DNA of 54,656 nt, from contig NZ_RJUB01000013.1 of the NCBI RefSeq assembly GCF_024343615.1, forward strand, positions 1 to 54,656. The letters run 5' to 3'. This document shows, piece after piece, positions 1 to 8,710 of the stretch; positions within the stretch are counted from its first letter, which is position 1; every line of letters starts with the position of its first letter. The notes under the pieces are model-generated. The model made no database searches. It was not told the origin of the DNA and was given only the letters and a program-made list of their open reading frames with translations. The translations under genes were made by a program, and so were the position numbers. This stretch comes from Ferruginibacter sp. HRS2-29 (lineage in GTDB: Bacteria; Bacteroidota; Bacteroidia; Chitinophagales; Chitinophagaceae).

Positions 1-8
1 CCCCTCCT

Positions 9-30
9 TCTTCCCGTCTTCCCGGCAAAA
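9..30 (+). repeat. 22-bp repeat copy (TCTTCCCG type)
   Basis: Two TCTTCCCG units followed by GCAAAA. An exact 22-bp copy lies inside the reading frame of the first histidine kinase at 42691-42712. Here it is in non-coding DNA upstream of the DUF1275 gene. Confidence 0.7.
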
Positions 31-119
31 TTTTTGTCGCCATGGATTGCAGCCCATGGTAATATTGAAGCATCCTCGCCGTTTGTGGCTTAACTTTAGG
101 GCCAGAGAAAAATTACAAA

Positions 120-845
120 ATGTTCAGACATCAAGGTAAGACCCGGACTTTAAAACATAACCTGAGGATTGCTTCTTTATTATCTTTTGTAGCCGGAATT
201 GTAAATGTGGCCGGTTTTTTTGCAGTTCAACGATTGACGACAAACGTAACGGGGCACTTTGCTTTTTTTGTAGACGAGGTTTTCAAGCTCAACTTCTGGC
301 AGGGGTTTATTTATTTCCTCTATATCTTTTTCTTTTTCCTGGGCTCTTTTGTATCCAGCTTTCTCATAGAGATCATCTCCCGCAAAAGCGACCAGTATAT
401 TTATGTAGTGCCTGCTTCCATTGAATGCCTGATCTTATTAACCGTTGGCTTTTTGGGGCACAGGCTCATGCTCAGCAGCCCCGATGCCATTGCCTTCAGT
501 TTACTTTTTGCCATGGGTTTGCAAAATTCACTGGTAACAACCATTTCCAACGCAAGTGTGCGAACAACGCACCTGACCGGGCTTTTTACCGACCTGGGTA
601 TCGAATTATCGCAGTTGTTTTTTTACAAAGAAGATCAGCAAAAGACCAGGTTGCTTTCCTCCATAAAATTGCGGTTGATCATCATCAGTTTCTTTTTTAT
701 CGGCGGAATTGTTGGCGGCATCTTATATTCAAAACTGGCCCTGTACTCTTTAATTTTTGCCGCAGCTGCCTTGCTATCCGGCCTCATCTACGACAATATA
801 AAATTCAAACTGATCTTACTCAGAAGGAAACTCAAAAGTGGCTGA
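120..845 (+). CDS. YoaK/DUF1275 family membrane protein
   Basis: A 241-residue hydrophobic protein with about six membrane segments (roughly residues 18-40, 58-83, 94-113, 122-140, 185-205, 207-225). The N-terminal segment with 'FVAGIVNVAGFF' and 'TTNVTGHFAFF', and the later 'FAMGLQNSLVTTIS' and 'RTTHLTGLFTDLG', match the DUF1275/YoaK pattern, whose function is unknown (a transporter-like role is sometimes assumed). It sits in the inner membrane and ends in a basic cytoplasmic tail. The ATG at 120 follows an A-rich stretch and fits the family's usual length. It is transcribed alone; the next 400 bases hold only a dyad array. Confidence 0.85.
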   Translation: MFRHQGKTRTLKHNLRIASLLSFVAGIVNVAGFFAVQRLTTNVTGHFAFFVDEVFKLNFWQGFIYFLYIFFFFLGSFVSSFLIEIISRKSDQYIYVVPASIECLILLTVGFLGHRLMLSSPDAIAFSLLFAMGLQNSLVTTISNASVRTTHLTGLFTDLGIELSQLFFYKEDQQKTRLLSSIKLRLIIISFFFIGGIVGGILYSKLALYSLIFAAAALLSGLIYDNIKFKLILLRRKLKSG

Positions 846-918
846 AAAAAAACGGTGAAGATTGGGCTCGTTTTCGACAATGTTATTTTGGAGCGGGCAA
901 TATATTTTGCCGGGCTTC

Positions 919-1167
919 CTGCGCCATAAATAATTTGTGCAGTTGCTGAGATCTTTCGATAATAAAGTAAAACTGCACAACAAAAATTTGTGCAGTTGCG
1001 GAAAAATTTTGATTAAAAATTAAAACTGCACAATTACAATTTGTGCAGTTTTTAATTTTTGATTCAAAAAAATAATTTCTGCACAAATATTTTTGTGCAG
1101 AAATTTTGTGCAGTTACTCAACTGCACAAATTTTTTGTGCAGTTGTTAAAAATAATTATCTGCACAA
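919..1167. repeat. Array of CTGCACAA / TTGTGCAG dyads (candidate operators)
   Basis: Eleven exact copies of the octamer CTGCACAA or its complement TTGTGCAG lie in about 235 bp: left arms at 973, 1026, 1079, 1122 and 1160, right arms at 935, 988, 1041, 1093, 1106 and 1135. They pair as dyads with 5-7 nt spacers. A degenerate left arm (CTGCGCCA, 919) pairs with 935. The first four dyads are at a 53-bp pitch, then 43 and 38. The DNA between them is AT-rich. The array fills most of the 413-bp gap before the XRE gene at 1259 and I infer it is that regulator's binding array. No gene is seen in 846-1258. Confidence 0.8.
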
Positions 1168-1258
1168 AATATTTCAGCATTATTATTAAATTGTGTGATA
1201 AGTCGTTGAAAATGCGGCTTTACCCTTAATCCCTTTATTACCGGCAAAACTATCTCAC

Positions 1259-1843
1259 ATGTTCCACCTTCGTCTCCTTCGCGATCAGATCCATCTTACC
1301 CAGGCCGAAATGGCCCGCGAACTCGGCCTCAAACTAAGTACGTACGCCATGATGGAGCGGGGCGACCGTAAAGTACCGCGGAAATTGTACCCCCTGGTAG
1401 ACCAGCTGGCCGCCAGGTACAACATTACTTCGCAGGAGGTGAAACCCCTTAAGGCAGCCGAATCTCCCGCCATAGCCGAATTACGCGAAAAATATGAAAG
1501 TCAGTCAGCCATAGACATTAAGATGGAAGGCATTAAATGCGATGTTCAATTATACAAACTGGAGAAAGAGCTCAAAAAGATGAAGCAGGATTTTGAGATC
1601 GCCATGGAAGTGGTGAATGCGGCAGACAGCGAATTGCCATACCTCAAAGCCAATCCTAACCTCGGGTATGGATACGCTGCCGTGTATACGAGGAGAAAGA
1701 AAGCCATGGCCGTTATGGAACGCATTACCAAAAGGAACCCGCGGAAGATAGCGATGCAGATAATGGCGCTCAAACAGCAGCAACTGCTGCTGGAGCAGGC
1801 AAAGGACAAAGCGCCGGAATATTGGCTGGAGTTTAAAATTTGA
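1259..1843 (+). CDS. XRE-family helix-turn-helix protein with coiled-coil C-terminal part
   Basis: A 194-residue protein. Residues 1-60 form an XRE/Cro-type helix-turn-helix (LRLLRDQIHLTQAEMARELG, then 'STYAMMERGDRKVP'). Residues 70-125 are charged and helical with heptad character ('KLEKELKKMKQDFEIAMEVV'). A conserved-looking turn with 'LPYLKANPNLGYGY' leads to a basic C-terminal helix. It is probably a DNA-binding regulator that oligomerises through the coil. It is preceded by the dyad array at 919-1167, which suggests autoregulation. The gene at 53528 has the same layout: HTH, coil, basic helix, upstream dyad array. The target genes and the function of the C-terminal part are unknown to me. 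Confidence 0.75.
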   Translation: MFHLRLLRDQIHLTQAEMARELGLKLSTYAMMERGDRKVPRKLYPLVDQLAARYNITSQEVKPLKAAESPAIAELREKYESQSAIDIKMEGIKCDVQLYKLEKELKKMKQDFEIAMEVVNAADSELPYLKANPNLGYGYAAVYTRRKKAMAVMERITKRNPRKIAMQIMALKQQQLLLEQAKDKAPEYWLEFKI

Positions 1844-2027
1844 TTAACATTACTTATTAGTTTTAGAAAAAATTGACTCCACCATGAAAGGGTTCGTTTC
1901 CGGTTGGTAAAAACAGAACCTGTCTCAACCCACCCTTATAATTGTCCCGCCAACACCCGTTATTACAAATTTCAGAACAGTATCTTTAGCAGGCATCAAA
2001 CCTTATTAAAAAATCAAATTTTTCAAC

Positions 2028-2678
2028 ATGAAAAAGATCATCATCCCCGTTCTGCTACTGGCTGCACAATTCAGTTTTCAACAGGTGTGTGCCCAGGAAA
2101 AAACTGCCACTGCTACCATAGCGTCTACTGTTCAGCTTACTGCTAAAGAAAAGGACGATGCCGTTAAACTTCTGTCCGAAACGGAAACAGGCGTTTTTAA
2201 TTCGGTGAAAGGGTTGTCTGCTGCCCAGCTGGCATTCAAGCCCGCGGCAGATAAATGGAGCGTGGAAGAAGGTATCAAACACATTGCGGCAGCCGAAAAA
2301 AGTTTGTGGGCAATGGTAGACGATCTGCTCAAACAACCGGCTAATCCAGAAAAAAGGGCCGAGATAAAATTTACGGATGCCGATCTTGTCAAAGCGGTAG
2401 AAGACCGTTCGCATAAATCAAAAACATTCGCCATGCTGGAGCCGGCCAATTCTCCCTATAAAACTACGGAAGAAGCACTCGTCGCTTTCAAGGAAAACCG
2501 CGAAAAGCTGATTGACTTTATAAAGACCACCCAGCTCGATCTGCGCAATCATGTAGCGGTACTTCCTATCGGTACGTACGATGCCTACCAGTTCGTGCTG
2601 CTGATTGCGTCGCATAGCAACAGGCATACGCAACAGATAGAAGAAGTGAAAGCGAATGAGCAATTTCCAAAGAATTAA
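2028..2678 (+). CDS. Secreted DinB-like protein
   Basis: 216 residues with a signal peptide (residues 1-22, 'MKKIIIPVLLLAAQFSFQQVCAQ'-like, cleavage after CAQ). The mature part is a DinB-type four-helix bundle: 'WSVEEGIKHIAAAE' (His near residue 85) and the C-terminal 'LIASHSNRHTQQIEEV' supply the histidines that bind a metal in DinB/YfiT proteins. Members are putative metal-dependent enzymes, some of them thiol transferases; the substrate here cannot be told. Export to the periplasm is unusual for the fold but is seen in Bacteroidota. The ATG at 2028 gives a clean signal peptide. Confidence 0.8.
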   Translation: MKKIIIPVLLLAAQFSFQQVCAQEKTATATIASTVQLTAKEKDDAVKLLSETETGVFNSVKGLSAAQLAFKPAADKWSVEEGIKHIAAAEKSLWAMVDDLLKQPANPEKRAEIKFTDADLVKAVEDRSHKSKTFAMLEPANSPYKTTEEALVAFKENREKLIDFIKTTQLDLRNHVAVLPIGTYDAYQFVLLIASHSNRHTQQIEEVKANEQFPKN

Positions 2679-2705
2679 ACTCCTTTGTATTTAACAAAGC
2701 CATCT

Positions 2706-3194
2706 ATGCGCCCGTTAACCGACAAAAAATTTACCATTGAACGCCAGGCAACAAAAGGAGGCTGGCATTATGTAACCATAAAAGATATTCCTGCATCCCT
2801 TAAAACTTCACAGGGATTGGTAAGGGTAAAGGGGTTTATCGATACTTACGAGATCCGCCAGTTCAACCTGCTGCCCGTCAAAACCGGTGAAATGATGTTG
2901 GTGCTGAAAGCCGCTTTGCGAAAAGCGATCGGGAAAAAAGCGGGAGATGCAGTTCATGTAAAACTATTCCCCGACGAATCTGATGTGGACATACCGGAAG
3001 AGATCTACGATTCCTTACTGCAGTCTCCGGAGGCTTACGATTTCTTTTCAACGCTTAGTGAAAGCAACAAGAAGTATTATATCGACTGGATCAATGAAGC
3101 AAAAAGAGCGGATACAAAAGTGTCCAGGATAGTGAAAACGATCCGGCAACTGGAAAACAAAAAAAAGTTCTGGGACTGGCCAGCTAATGGCTAA
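2706..3194 (+). CDS. DUF1905 / YdeI-OmpD-associated family protein
   Basis: A 162-residue cytoplasmic protein with an N-terminal DUF1905 barrel ('KGFIDTYEIRQFNLLPVKTGEMMLVLKAALRKAIGKKAGD') and a C-terminal YdeI-like helical part ('IPEEIYDSLLQSPEAYDFFSTLSESNKKYYIDWINEAKRADTKVSRI'). YdeI proteins have been linked to resistance against bacteriocins or polymyxin, but this role is unproven here. The frame is open from a TTG at 2685; I prefer the ATG at 2706 because the family normally begins close to the barrel. It lies 27 bp behind the DinB-like gene and may be cotranscribed. Confidence 0.75.
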   Translation: MRPLTDKKFTIERQATKGGWHYVTIKDIPASLKTSQGLVRVKGFIDTYEIRQFNLLPVKTGEMMLVLKAALRKAIGKKAGDAVHVKLFPDESDVDIPEEIYDSLLQSPEAYDFFSTLSESNKKYYIDWINEAKRADTKVSRIVKTIRQLENKKKFWDWPANG

Positions 3195-3337
3195 ATAAAG
3201 CCTCTCCGAGCGATGATTTTTCTAATTTTTTTCTAATGTAAACGTAACCTGTTTTGTTGGCAAAATTTTACCAAATCTCTTTGCATAATTCCCCCGCGTT
3301 CCTGTAAATTCGTGTCACGATTGCTTGTCAATTTATC

Positions 3338-3462
3338 AGCCTTTGCAGAGTTTCATCCCGGTATTATTGGGGATGTTATTTTGCGAAGGCTGAGTCAATT
3401 TAGGGCAATTACGAATTAAAAATTACGAATGTCGGAACGTGCCTGTGGCGCGTTCTTTTTTT
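3338..3462. repeat. Structured intergenic DNA with hairpins and 7-bp repeats
   Basis: The 284-bp gap between the genes at 2706 and 3479 holds a nested inverted repeat (CAGCCTTTGCA at 3338 with TTGCGAAGGCTG at 3381, and CATCCC/GGGATG inside it), three 7-bp units (AATTACG, AATTAAA, AATTACG; 3407-3427) and a GAACGTGCC-TGT-GGCGCGTTC hairpin (3435-3455) followed by seven T residues. The last may end transcription of the YdeI-like gene. The same GAACGTGCC hairpin recurs at 8758-8858. Confidence 0.6.
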
Positions 3463-3478
3463 GCCGGGTATTTATGAT

Positions 3479-4069
3479 TCATTTACGTCTGGAATAAATT
3501 CCAAAATAAATTCCGAATATCAGCAGGTATAAAATAGTGATGGCAACGATCGACCATTTGATGATGGAAGCTATAAAAGTGATGGCTGCAGAGCCATCAG
3601 AAATATTTCCAGAAAGGCTTAGTAACATGCCCGTATTTTCTATAACGTCCAGGAAAGCGGAAACGATGACTGCCTTGCTAAGGAAAGTGCCTAAGAATGT
3701 GGTATGCCCTTGATTATTTAACCAGCGTACAGTTGCTTTGCAAAGCATGTAGAATAAGGCTGTGTAGAAGAGAATGAAAATAAAATCGTAGTAGGTATTT
3801 TGTTTGGCAGCTTTGATTTTAGCGCCGGTATGTCCAAAAACTGCGGCCATCGACCTGAATCCCCTCGCACGTCCTTCAGGATTTGCAAAGAAAGGAAAAC
3901 CCCAAGCTGTCAATACTTCTTCTACTTCCGCTTTATTGCCCGCCAGTTCCAGCGCAATGATACCCGAAGGAGTTTCGGGAGTTTTCAAAGGCTTGCCGGT
4001 GATGGACATTACTACCACCATCACCAGCGTACCCAATATGATTATTATCCAGGATAATTTTGATCGCAT
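3479..4069 (-). CDS. Hypothetical membrane protein with four membrane segments
   Basis: 196 residues. A hydrophobic first segment (residues 6-24) is followed by a periplasmic stretch (residues 25-92, 'ALELAGNKAEVEEVLTAWG') and three further membrane segments. I recognise no domain name; related proteins of this layout occur in Bacteroidota as uncharacterised membrane proteins. The frame extends to a GTG two codons upstream; I take the ATG giving 'MRSKLSWIIIILG'. It stands alone between a hairpin and the superoxide dismutase gene's 3' side, and no partner suggests a function. Confidence 0.6.
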   Translation of the reverse strand: MRSKLSWIIIILGTLVMVVVMSITGKPLKTPETPSGIIALELAGNKAEVEEVLTAWGFPFFANPEGRARGFRSMAAVFGHTGAKIKAAKQNTYYDFIFILFYTALFYMLCKATVRWLNNQGHTTFLGTFLSKAVIVSAFLDVIENTGMLLSLSGNISDGSAAITFIASIIKWSIVAITILYLLIFGIYFGIYSRRK

Positions 4070-4143
4070 AACCACGAATTAAAAGAATTTTCGCGAATTA
4101 CACGAATTAACGGCATTTTTTACAAACCTCAAATTACCCTAAC

Positions 4144-4184
4144 AACCTTCGAAGGTTTGACCATTCACCATTCACTATTCACTA
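4144..4184. repeat. AACCTTCGAAGGTTT palindrome plus 7-bp repeats (CCATTCA/CTATTCA)
   Basis: A 15-bp palindrome at 4144-4158 is followed by CCATTCA, CCATTCA, CTATTCA and CTA (4161-4184). The last CTA is the complement of the TAG stop codon of the superoxide dismutase gene. Related tails with the same palindrome are at 26636-26694. 9-bp AATTCGTGT-type units occupy part of 4071-4110. Confidence 0.7.
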
Positions 4185-4937
4185 AACCGCTGCGAAACGT
4201 TTTTCCACATACGCCCAGTTCACCACATTCCACCAGTTGTCGGCATAGTCGGCACGTTTGTTCTGGTATTTGAGGTAGTAAGCGTGTTCCCACACATCGA
4301 GGCCGAGTAACGGAAACCCTTTGATATCGCTCACATTCATCAAGGGGTTATCCTGGTTGGGGGTGCTGCCGATCTTCAGGGTTTTATCTGCCGCATCAAC
4401 ATACAGCCATGCCCATCCGCTGCCGAACCTGCCGGTGGCAGCCGCATTGAATTTTGTTTTGAAAGAAGCAAAGGAGGAGAATGATTTTTCTATCGCAGCC
4501 AGCAAAGCGCCGGAAGGTTTGTTGTCGTTGGTTTTGGGGCGCATGCTCTGCCAGAACATTTCGTGGTTGTAATGGCCACCGGCATTATTGCGCATCTTGG
4601 TGCTGTATTTTGATATGTTGGCCAGGATCGTTTCAACATTTGTACCTGCCGCCACGCCTTCCGCCTGCACGGCTTCTTTGAGCGCTTTGCTGTAAGCCGC
4701 GGCATGTTTGGTATAATGTATCTCCATCGTCATGGCGTCTATCACGTTTTCCAATGCATTGTATGCATAGGGCAGGGGCTGCTGATCGTAACCGGTAGAA
4801 TAGGCCGGTGGCGCCGCCATTTTTTTACTGCCCGTGCAGGATTCGAGGAAGCTGCTGATGCCGATGGCGCCTACAGTTAATGCGATAGTGCCTTTAGCGG
4901 TACTGCCGATAAAATTTCTTCTGTTGATGTTGCTCAT
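4182..4937 (-). CDS. Tat-exported lipoprotein Fe/Mn superoxide dismutase
   Basis: 251 residues. Residues 60-250 are a complete Fe/Mn superoxide dismutase, which converts superoxide to peroxide and oxygen. The four metal ligands are visible as His74 ('MEIHYTKH'), His122 ('[10 protein letters not shown]'), Asp214 and His218 ('[10 protein letters not shown]'). The N-terminus is not that of a cytoplasmic enzyme: 'NRRNFIGS' at residues 5-12 is a twin-arginine motif, then a hydrophobic stretch, then a lipobox-like 'LESC' with Cys34. I infer export through Tat and lipid anchoring in the cell envelope. The gene is 10 bp downstream of the LptF/LptG-type gene and probably cotranscribed with it. I cannot tell Fe from Mn. 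Confidence 0.92.
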   Translation of the reverse strand: MSNINRRNFIGSTAKGTIALTVGAIGISSFLESCTGSKKMAAPPAYSTGYDQQPLPYAYNALENVIDAMTMEIHYTKHAAAYSKALKEAVQAEGVAAGTNVETILANISKYSTKMRNNAGGHYNHEMFWQSMRPKTNDNKPSGALLAAIEKSFSSFASFKTKFNAAATGRFGSGWAWLYVDAADKTLKIGSTPNQDNPLMNVSDIKGFPLLGLDVWEHAYYLKYQNKRADYADNWWNVVNWAYVEKRFAAV

Positions 4938-4947
4938 AAAAATGTTT

Positions 4948-6384
4948 TTAAATAGAAGAAGCGGAGGCCTTCTTTTTTGTAAAAAATCCTTTTACCCTTT
5001 TAAATGCCCTGTTGTAAAGTTCTTTATTGAACAGCTGCGAATCGTGCATGGCCTTATACGTAAGGAACACACCTATGGGCGCAAGTACGATTATAGCCAA
5101 CCACATGCCAATTGCAGGCGACAGGAGGCCTTCTTTCACGAATTTTTCTCCAAACATATTCAGCAGGTGAAAGATGAGGAAGAAGATGATGGCCACGATC
5201 AATGGCATACCCAGCCCGCCTTTGCGGATAATGGAGCCCAGCGGCGCACCGATGAAGAAGAGGATCAGGCAGGCCAGCGACAAAGAGAATTTGCGGTGCC
5301 ACTCGATACGCCCTGAGCGGATATTTTTTTGCCGGGCCGATATTTCCGTTCCGGAATACTGGATGGTGCTTTTCATCATTTCCGCTACACCCAGCGCTTT
5401 GTCTTTTACCAGGCGTTCCGCCGAATCGGGCACCAGCTTCGCTGAAGGCTTTGCGGCAGGCGTAGCTTTCCAGATGCTGTCGCTCACATTGGTGAAATGC
5501 AGGTTGCCGTTCAGTATCACGGTCATATTTTTTAACAGGGTATCTGTCAAACGGTCAAGCGAGTCGATGCTTTTGTTGAGCTGGCGTGCACTCAGCATTT
5601 TGAGATCGTTTTTGAAAACACTATCAGGAGTACTTTGCTGCTGCAGTATACTGAGGTCAAATAGTTTTTTGAATTCTTTGAAACCTACACGGATGAAGTC
5701 TGTGGCGGTATCGTAAACATTTCCCCTTTCTTCGTACCGGTAACCATTCTTCAGGTTGAATTCAAGGAATTTTTTATCGTCGGAAATTTTCATCACACCC
5801 GATTCGGCAATGATGCTGTTGTTCTGGACAGGATTGGTGTAAGGATTTTCGTAGATCAGTACATTGCGGATCGTTTTACCGTCCGGATCTTTTTTGCCCA
5901 CTTTTATGGCGTAACCGGGTATATGGGTAAAAAATACCCCTTCCTTCAGATCGAACGCCGGCTTCTTGTAAAAGATATCGTGGTAGAGCGTAGCGAATTT
6001 CAACTGGGAATAAGGGATCACATAATTGGCAAAAAGAAACGTGATGCTGCAAAGTAATATAGCGATCCACATCAGCGGCCGCATGAAACGCAACAGAGAA
6101 ATGCCCGCTGATTTGATGGCCACCAACTCAAAGCTTTCGCCCAGGTTACCAAAGGTCATGATGGAAGAAATAAGGATGGCGATGGGCATGGCGAGTGTGA
6201 GCAACGATGCGCTGGCGTACCAGAGAAACTGCCCGATGGTGATAAGATCGAGTCCTTTACCGATCAGGTCATCAATGTATTTCCAGAGGATCTGCATCAT
6301 CAATACAAATACCGCGATAAAAAACGTGATGATGAATGGCCCTAAAAAAGATTTAATAATCAGTTTATCTAATTTCTTGATCAT
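4948..6384 (-). CDS. LptF/LptG family permease (YjgP/YjgQ)
   Basis: 478 residues with the family layout: three N-terminal membrane segments (about residues 12-35, 50-75, 98-125), a large periplasmic domain (roughly 130-370), and three C-terminal membrane segments from '[31 protein letters not shown]' on. LptF/G pairs with LptB to draw lipopolysaccharide from the inner membrane into the periplasmic bridge. The motif '[14 protein letters not shown]' is characteristic. Bacteroidota members have a longer periplasmic part, as here. Only one permease gene is in the window. The superoxide dismutase gene follows at once. The start ATG at 6384 diverges from the gene at 6427. Confidence 0.9.
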   Translation of the reverse strand: MIKKLDKLIIKSFLGPFIITFFIAVFVLMMQILWKYIDDLIGKGLDLITIGQFLWYASASLLTLAMPIAILISSIMTFGNLGESFELVAIKSAGISLLRFMRPLMWIAILLCSITFLFANYVIPYSQLKFATLYHDIFYKKPAFDLKEGVFFTHIPGYAIKVGKKDPDGKTIRNVLIYENPYTNPVQNNSIIAESGVMKISDDKKFLEFNLKNGYRYEERGNVYDTATDFIRVGFKEFKKLFDLSILQQQSTPDSVFKNDLKMLSARQLNKSIDSLDRLTDTLLKNMTVILNGNLHFTNVSDSIWKATPAAKPSAKLVPDSAERLVKDKALGVAEMMKSTIQYSGTEISARQKNIRSGRIEWHRKFSLSLACLILFFIGAPLGSIIRKGGLGMPLIVAIIFFLIFHLLNMFGEKFVKEGLLSPAIGMWLAIIVLAPIGVFLTYKAMHDSQLFNKELYNRAFKRVKGFFTKKKASASSI

Positions 6385-6426
6385 TTGCTCGCTAACTCAT
6401 TTTTCTTATGTTATTTTTGGTAACAT

Positions 6427-7038
6427 ATGGATGATGCTGCAAAAATAACACTTTCTGAAGCGGAACTTGATAAAGTCTGTGATAAGGAATGGATTTTAAC
6501 GAAACAACGCATTACTGAAAAAGTGTATGATCTCCTCGGCCTCCACGCGGCGGCCGTCAGGCAGGCTTTTGCCGCACACGGCGATTTTTTTGGCGCTGAG
6601 ATCACCGGCTCCTTTCCGAAGATATCCAAAGGGGAAAATTACCTGCAGATGCCGTATGTGATGCTGGATTACCCGTCGGTTTTTGGCCGCGACCATATTT
6701 TTGCGCTCCGTACGATGTTCTGGTGGGGGAATTTCTTCAGCTGTACGCTGCTGCTGAAAGGGCATTATGCAGACACGTTCCGCGAAAGTATCATCCATAA
6801 TTTACAAAAAGGATCGTCGGGCATTTACATCTGCATCGGCCACAATGAATGGGATCATCATTTTGAAGCGGGTAATTATGTGCCTGCATCGGAATACAAC
6901 ATGGAAGAACTGGGGAACAGATCGTTCATCAAGCTTGCCATAAAGTATGATCTGGAAAAGTGGAATGAGATGAGGTGGTTGCTGGAAGAAGGTGCTATGC
7001 GCCTTGCCGGATTAATGATATCACCTGCGGTGATATAG
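6427..7038 (+). CDS. Conserved hypothetical protein, 203 residues
   Basis: A soluble protein without signal peptide or membrane segment. 'FGAEITGSFPKISKGENYLQMPYVMLDYPSVFGRDHIFALRTMFWWGNFFS' and 'YICIGHNEWDHHFEAGNY' look like a folded, conserved core rich in aromatic residues, but I cannot name the family. It diverges from the LptF/G gene with only 42 bp between the starts. A TATTTTTG (6412-6419), which fits the Bacteroidota -7 consensus TAnnTTTG, lies 7 bp before the ATG, so the mRNA may be leaderless or nearly so. The two coding strands converge on the START-like gene across a long hairpin. Confidence 0.7.
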   Translation: MDDAAKITLSEAELDKVCDKEWILTKQRITEKVYDLLGLHAAAVRQAFAAHGDFFGAEITGSFPKISKGENYLQMPYVMLDYPSVFGRDHIFALRTMFWWGNFFSCTLLLKGHYADTFRESIIHNLQKGSSGIYICIGHNEWDHHFEAGNYVPASEYNMEELGNRSFIKLAIKYDLEKWNEMRWLLEEGAMRLAGLMISPAVI

Positions 7039-7043
7039 AACGG

Positions 7044-7119
7044 AACGCAGATCATTATGATCTTTAGGATGAACACAGATAAATCCTAAAAGATCATAAC
7101 CATCATAATCATCTGCGTT
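7044..7119. terminator. Long imperfect hairpin between converging genes
   Basis: AACGCAGATCATTATGAT at 7044 pairs with ATCATAATCATCTGCGTT (ending 7119) with one mismatch, and CTTTAGGAT pairs with ATCCTAAAAG inside it. Together they make a stem of about 27 bp between two convergent genes, followed on the plus strand by CTTTTTTAT. It is probably a bidirectional terminator. Confidence 0.7.
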
Positions 7120-7140
7120 GCTTTTTTATCGCGAAGCGAA

Positions 7141-7521
7141 CTAGCTTCCCAACCGGTGAAACAGATCCTTCACCTGGTACTCCCACAACTGGCTCTGGTC
7201 CTTGATATCTTTCTTTTCTGCAAAATCCTTGATGATCAAAATCGTCTGGTTGGTTACTTCAGAGCGGTCTATCGCGAATTCAAAATATTCGCCTTTGGGG
7301 GCATGCTCCCAATGAAAACGTATGAATTTATCTTCTTCCTGTTCCACCATATTTGCCGTCTCTTCGGTGCCATTCCAGCCAAAAGTGAAAACCCCGTCGC
7401 GTTCGTCTACATGATCAGCAAACCATTCCTGCAAACCCGATGGCTGACTTAAAAATTCAAATAAAATCCCTGGAGAACAACGTACCGGGTATTCCAGTGT
7501 GTATAAAACTTTTTTACTCAT
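7141..7521 (-). CDS. START-like / SRPBCC domain protein
   Basis: 126 residues forming a small SRPBCC (helix-grip) fold: 'YTLEYPVRCSPGILFEFLSQPSGLQEWFADHVDERDGVFTFGWNGTEETANM' is the N-terminal half, and 'FIRFHWEHAPKGEYFEFAI' and 'LFHRLGS' close the fold. Bacteroidota-specific START-like proteins of this length bind small hydrophobic ligands in principle; none is known for this one. It is transcribed divergently from rpoD, with about 258 bp of shared upstream DNA. Confidence 0.8.
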   Translation of the reverse strand: MSKKVLYTLEYPVRCSPGILFEFLSQPSGLQEWFADHVDERDGVFTFGWNGTEETANMVEQEEDKFIRFHWEHAPKGEYFEFAIDRSEVTNQTILIIKDFAEKKDIKDQSQLWEYQVKDLFHRLGS

Positions 7522-7779
7522 TCTATTTTTTTAATCGTTCAATTGAACAGTGCAATTATAGAAAAAATATTAACCTGACAAAATTTTTAGCGGCTTATTT
7601 TGAAACAATTCAAAAATAGGCTGCTTTTAAGTGCAGACAAGGCTTTCAAAAGATGCGTTTACAAAAAAATATTTTAGGAAACATATAATAATTAGATTAA
7701 ATTACGTTAGTATCTAATATCTTATAAAAATGTTAACGATACAAACCTTTACTACAACTAAAATTGCCAGCTTATGAGT

Positions 7780-8652
7780 ATGCGCCAGCTGAAAATAACG
7801 AAATCGATTACCAACCGTGAAAGCCAGAGCCTCGAGAAATATTTACAGGAGATCGGAAAAGTGGAGCTCATTTCACCTGAAGAAGAAGTAAAACTCGCAT
7901 TACTCATCAGGAAGGGTGACCAGGCAGCCCTCGATAAGCTGACGAAAGCCAATCTTCGTTTCGTGGTATCTGTTGCAAAACAATACCAGAACCAGGGGCT
8001 TACTCTTCCGGACCTGATCAATGAAGGCAATCTCGGCCTCATCAAGGCGGCACAACGTTTCGATGAAACCAGGGGGTTCAAATTTATCTCTTATGCCGTA
8101 TGGTGGATCAGGCAAAGCATATTGCAGGCATTGGCAGAGCAGTCAAGAATTGTTCGCCTGCCGCTGAATAAGGTAGGGCTTACCAACCGCATCAGCAAAG
8201 CGTATTCTCAACTCGAACAGGAATTTGAACGGGAACCAACAGCCGACGAACTGGCTACATTCCTGGATATAGATGTAGAAGAAGTAGCGGCTACCATGAG
8301 TGTAGCGGCCCGCCACGTAAGCATGGATCAGCCCATGGGCGACGGCGATGATACCAGTACGCTGGCCGACATCCTCATTAACCACAACGCAGTAAGTACC
8401 GACAACGACCTTGCCGTCCGCGTTTCTTTAAATACAGAGATCGCCCGTTCGCTCAGCACCCTTACCGAAAGGCAGAAGGAAGTGATCTGTTATTTCTTCG
8501 GCCTCGGCATCGATCATCCGCTGAGCCTGGAAGATATAGGAGAACGCTTTTCGCTTACCCGCGAAAGGGTGAGGCAGATCAAAGACAAAGCCATCACCAA
8601 GTTAAGGACCACTTCAAAATGTAACCTGCTCCGTAGTTATCTCGGATCATGA
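7780..8652 (+). CDS. rpoD: Primary RNA polymerase sigma factor RpoD (SigA)
   Basis: 290 residues, the short primary sigma-70 of Bacteroidota, which lacks the long region 1.1 of proteobacterial RpoD. The N-terminus '[20 protein letters not shown]' is nearly invariant in the phylum, so I choose the ATG at 7780 over the one at 7774. Region 1.2 ('[20 protein letters not shown]'), region 2 ('[20 protein letters not shown]' and '[15 protein letters not shown]'), region 3 and region 4 ('[15 protein letters not shown]', '[19 protein letters not shown]') are all present. It directs core polymerase to housekeeping promoters, which in this phylum have a -7 TAnnTTTG and a -33 TTG box. The gene is monocistronic, closed by a strong terminator. 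Confidence 0.97.
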   Translation: MRQLKITKSITNRESQSLEKYLQEIGKVELISPEEEVKLALLIRKGDQAALDKLTKANLRFVVSVAKQYQNQGLTLPDLINEGNLGLIKAAQRFDETRGFKFISYAVWWIRQSILQALAEQSRIVRLPLNKVGLTNRISKAYSQLEQEFEREPTADELATFLDIDVEEVAATMSVAARHVSMDQPMGDGDDTSTLADILINHNAVSTDNDLAVRVSLNTEIARSLSTLTERQKEVICYFFGLGIDHPLSLEDIGERFSLTRERVRQIKDKAITKLRTTSKCNLLRSYLGS

Positions 8653-8683
8653 TTTTTTTCATAGGCGTTTATTTTTCTTTTGA

Positions 8684-8709
8684 TTGCCGCTTACGCGGCA
8701 ATTTTTTTT
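8684..8709 (+). terminator. Rho-independent terminator of rpoD
   Basis: TTGCCGC (8684-8690), loop TTAC, GCGGCAA (8695-8701), then eight T residues. It lies 31 bp after the rpoD stop codon. Confidence 0.9.
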
Positions 8710-8710
8710 A

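Noticed and set aside
425..949. 174-codon frame overlapping the DUF1275 gene
   Set aside because: Shadow frame of a clear membrane protein gene; rich in His, Cys and Arg as expected for the wrong frame.
919..1167. CRISPR array
   Set aside because: The repeated dyads are regular, but the DNA between them is low-complexity and AT-rich, the pitch changes from 53 to 38, and there are no cas genes.
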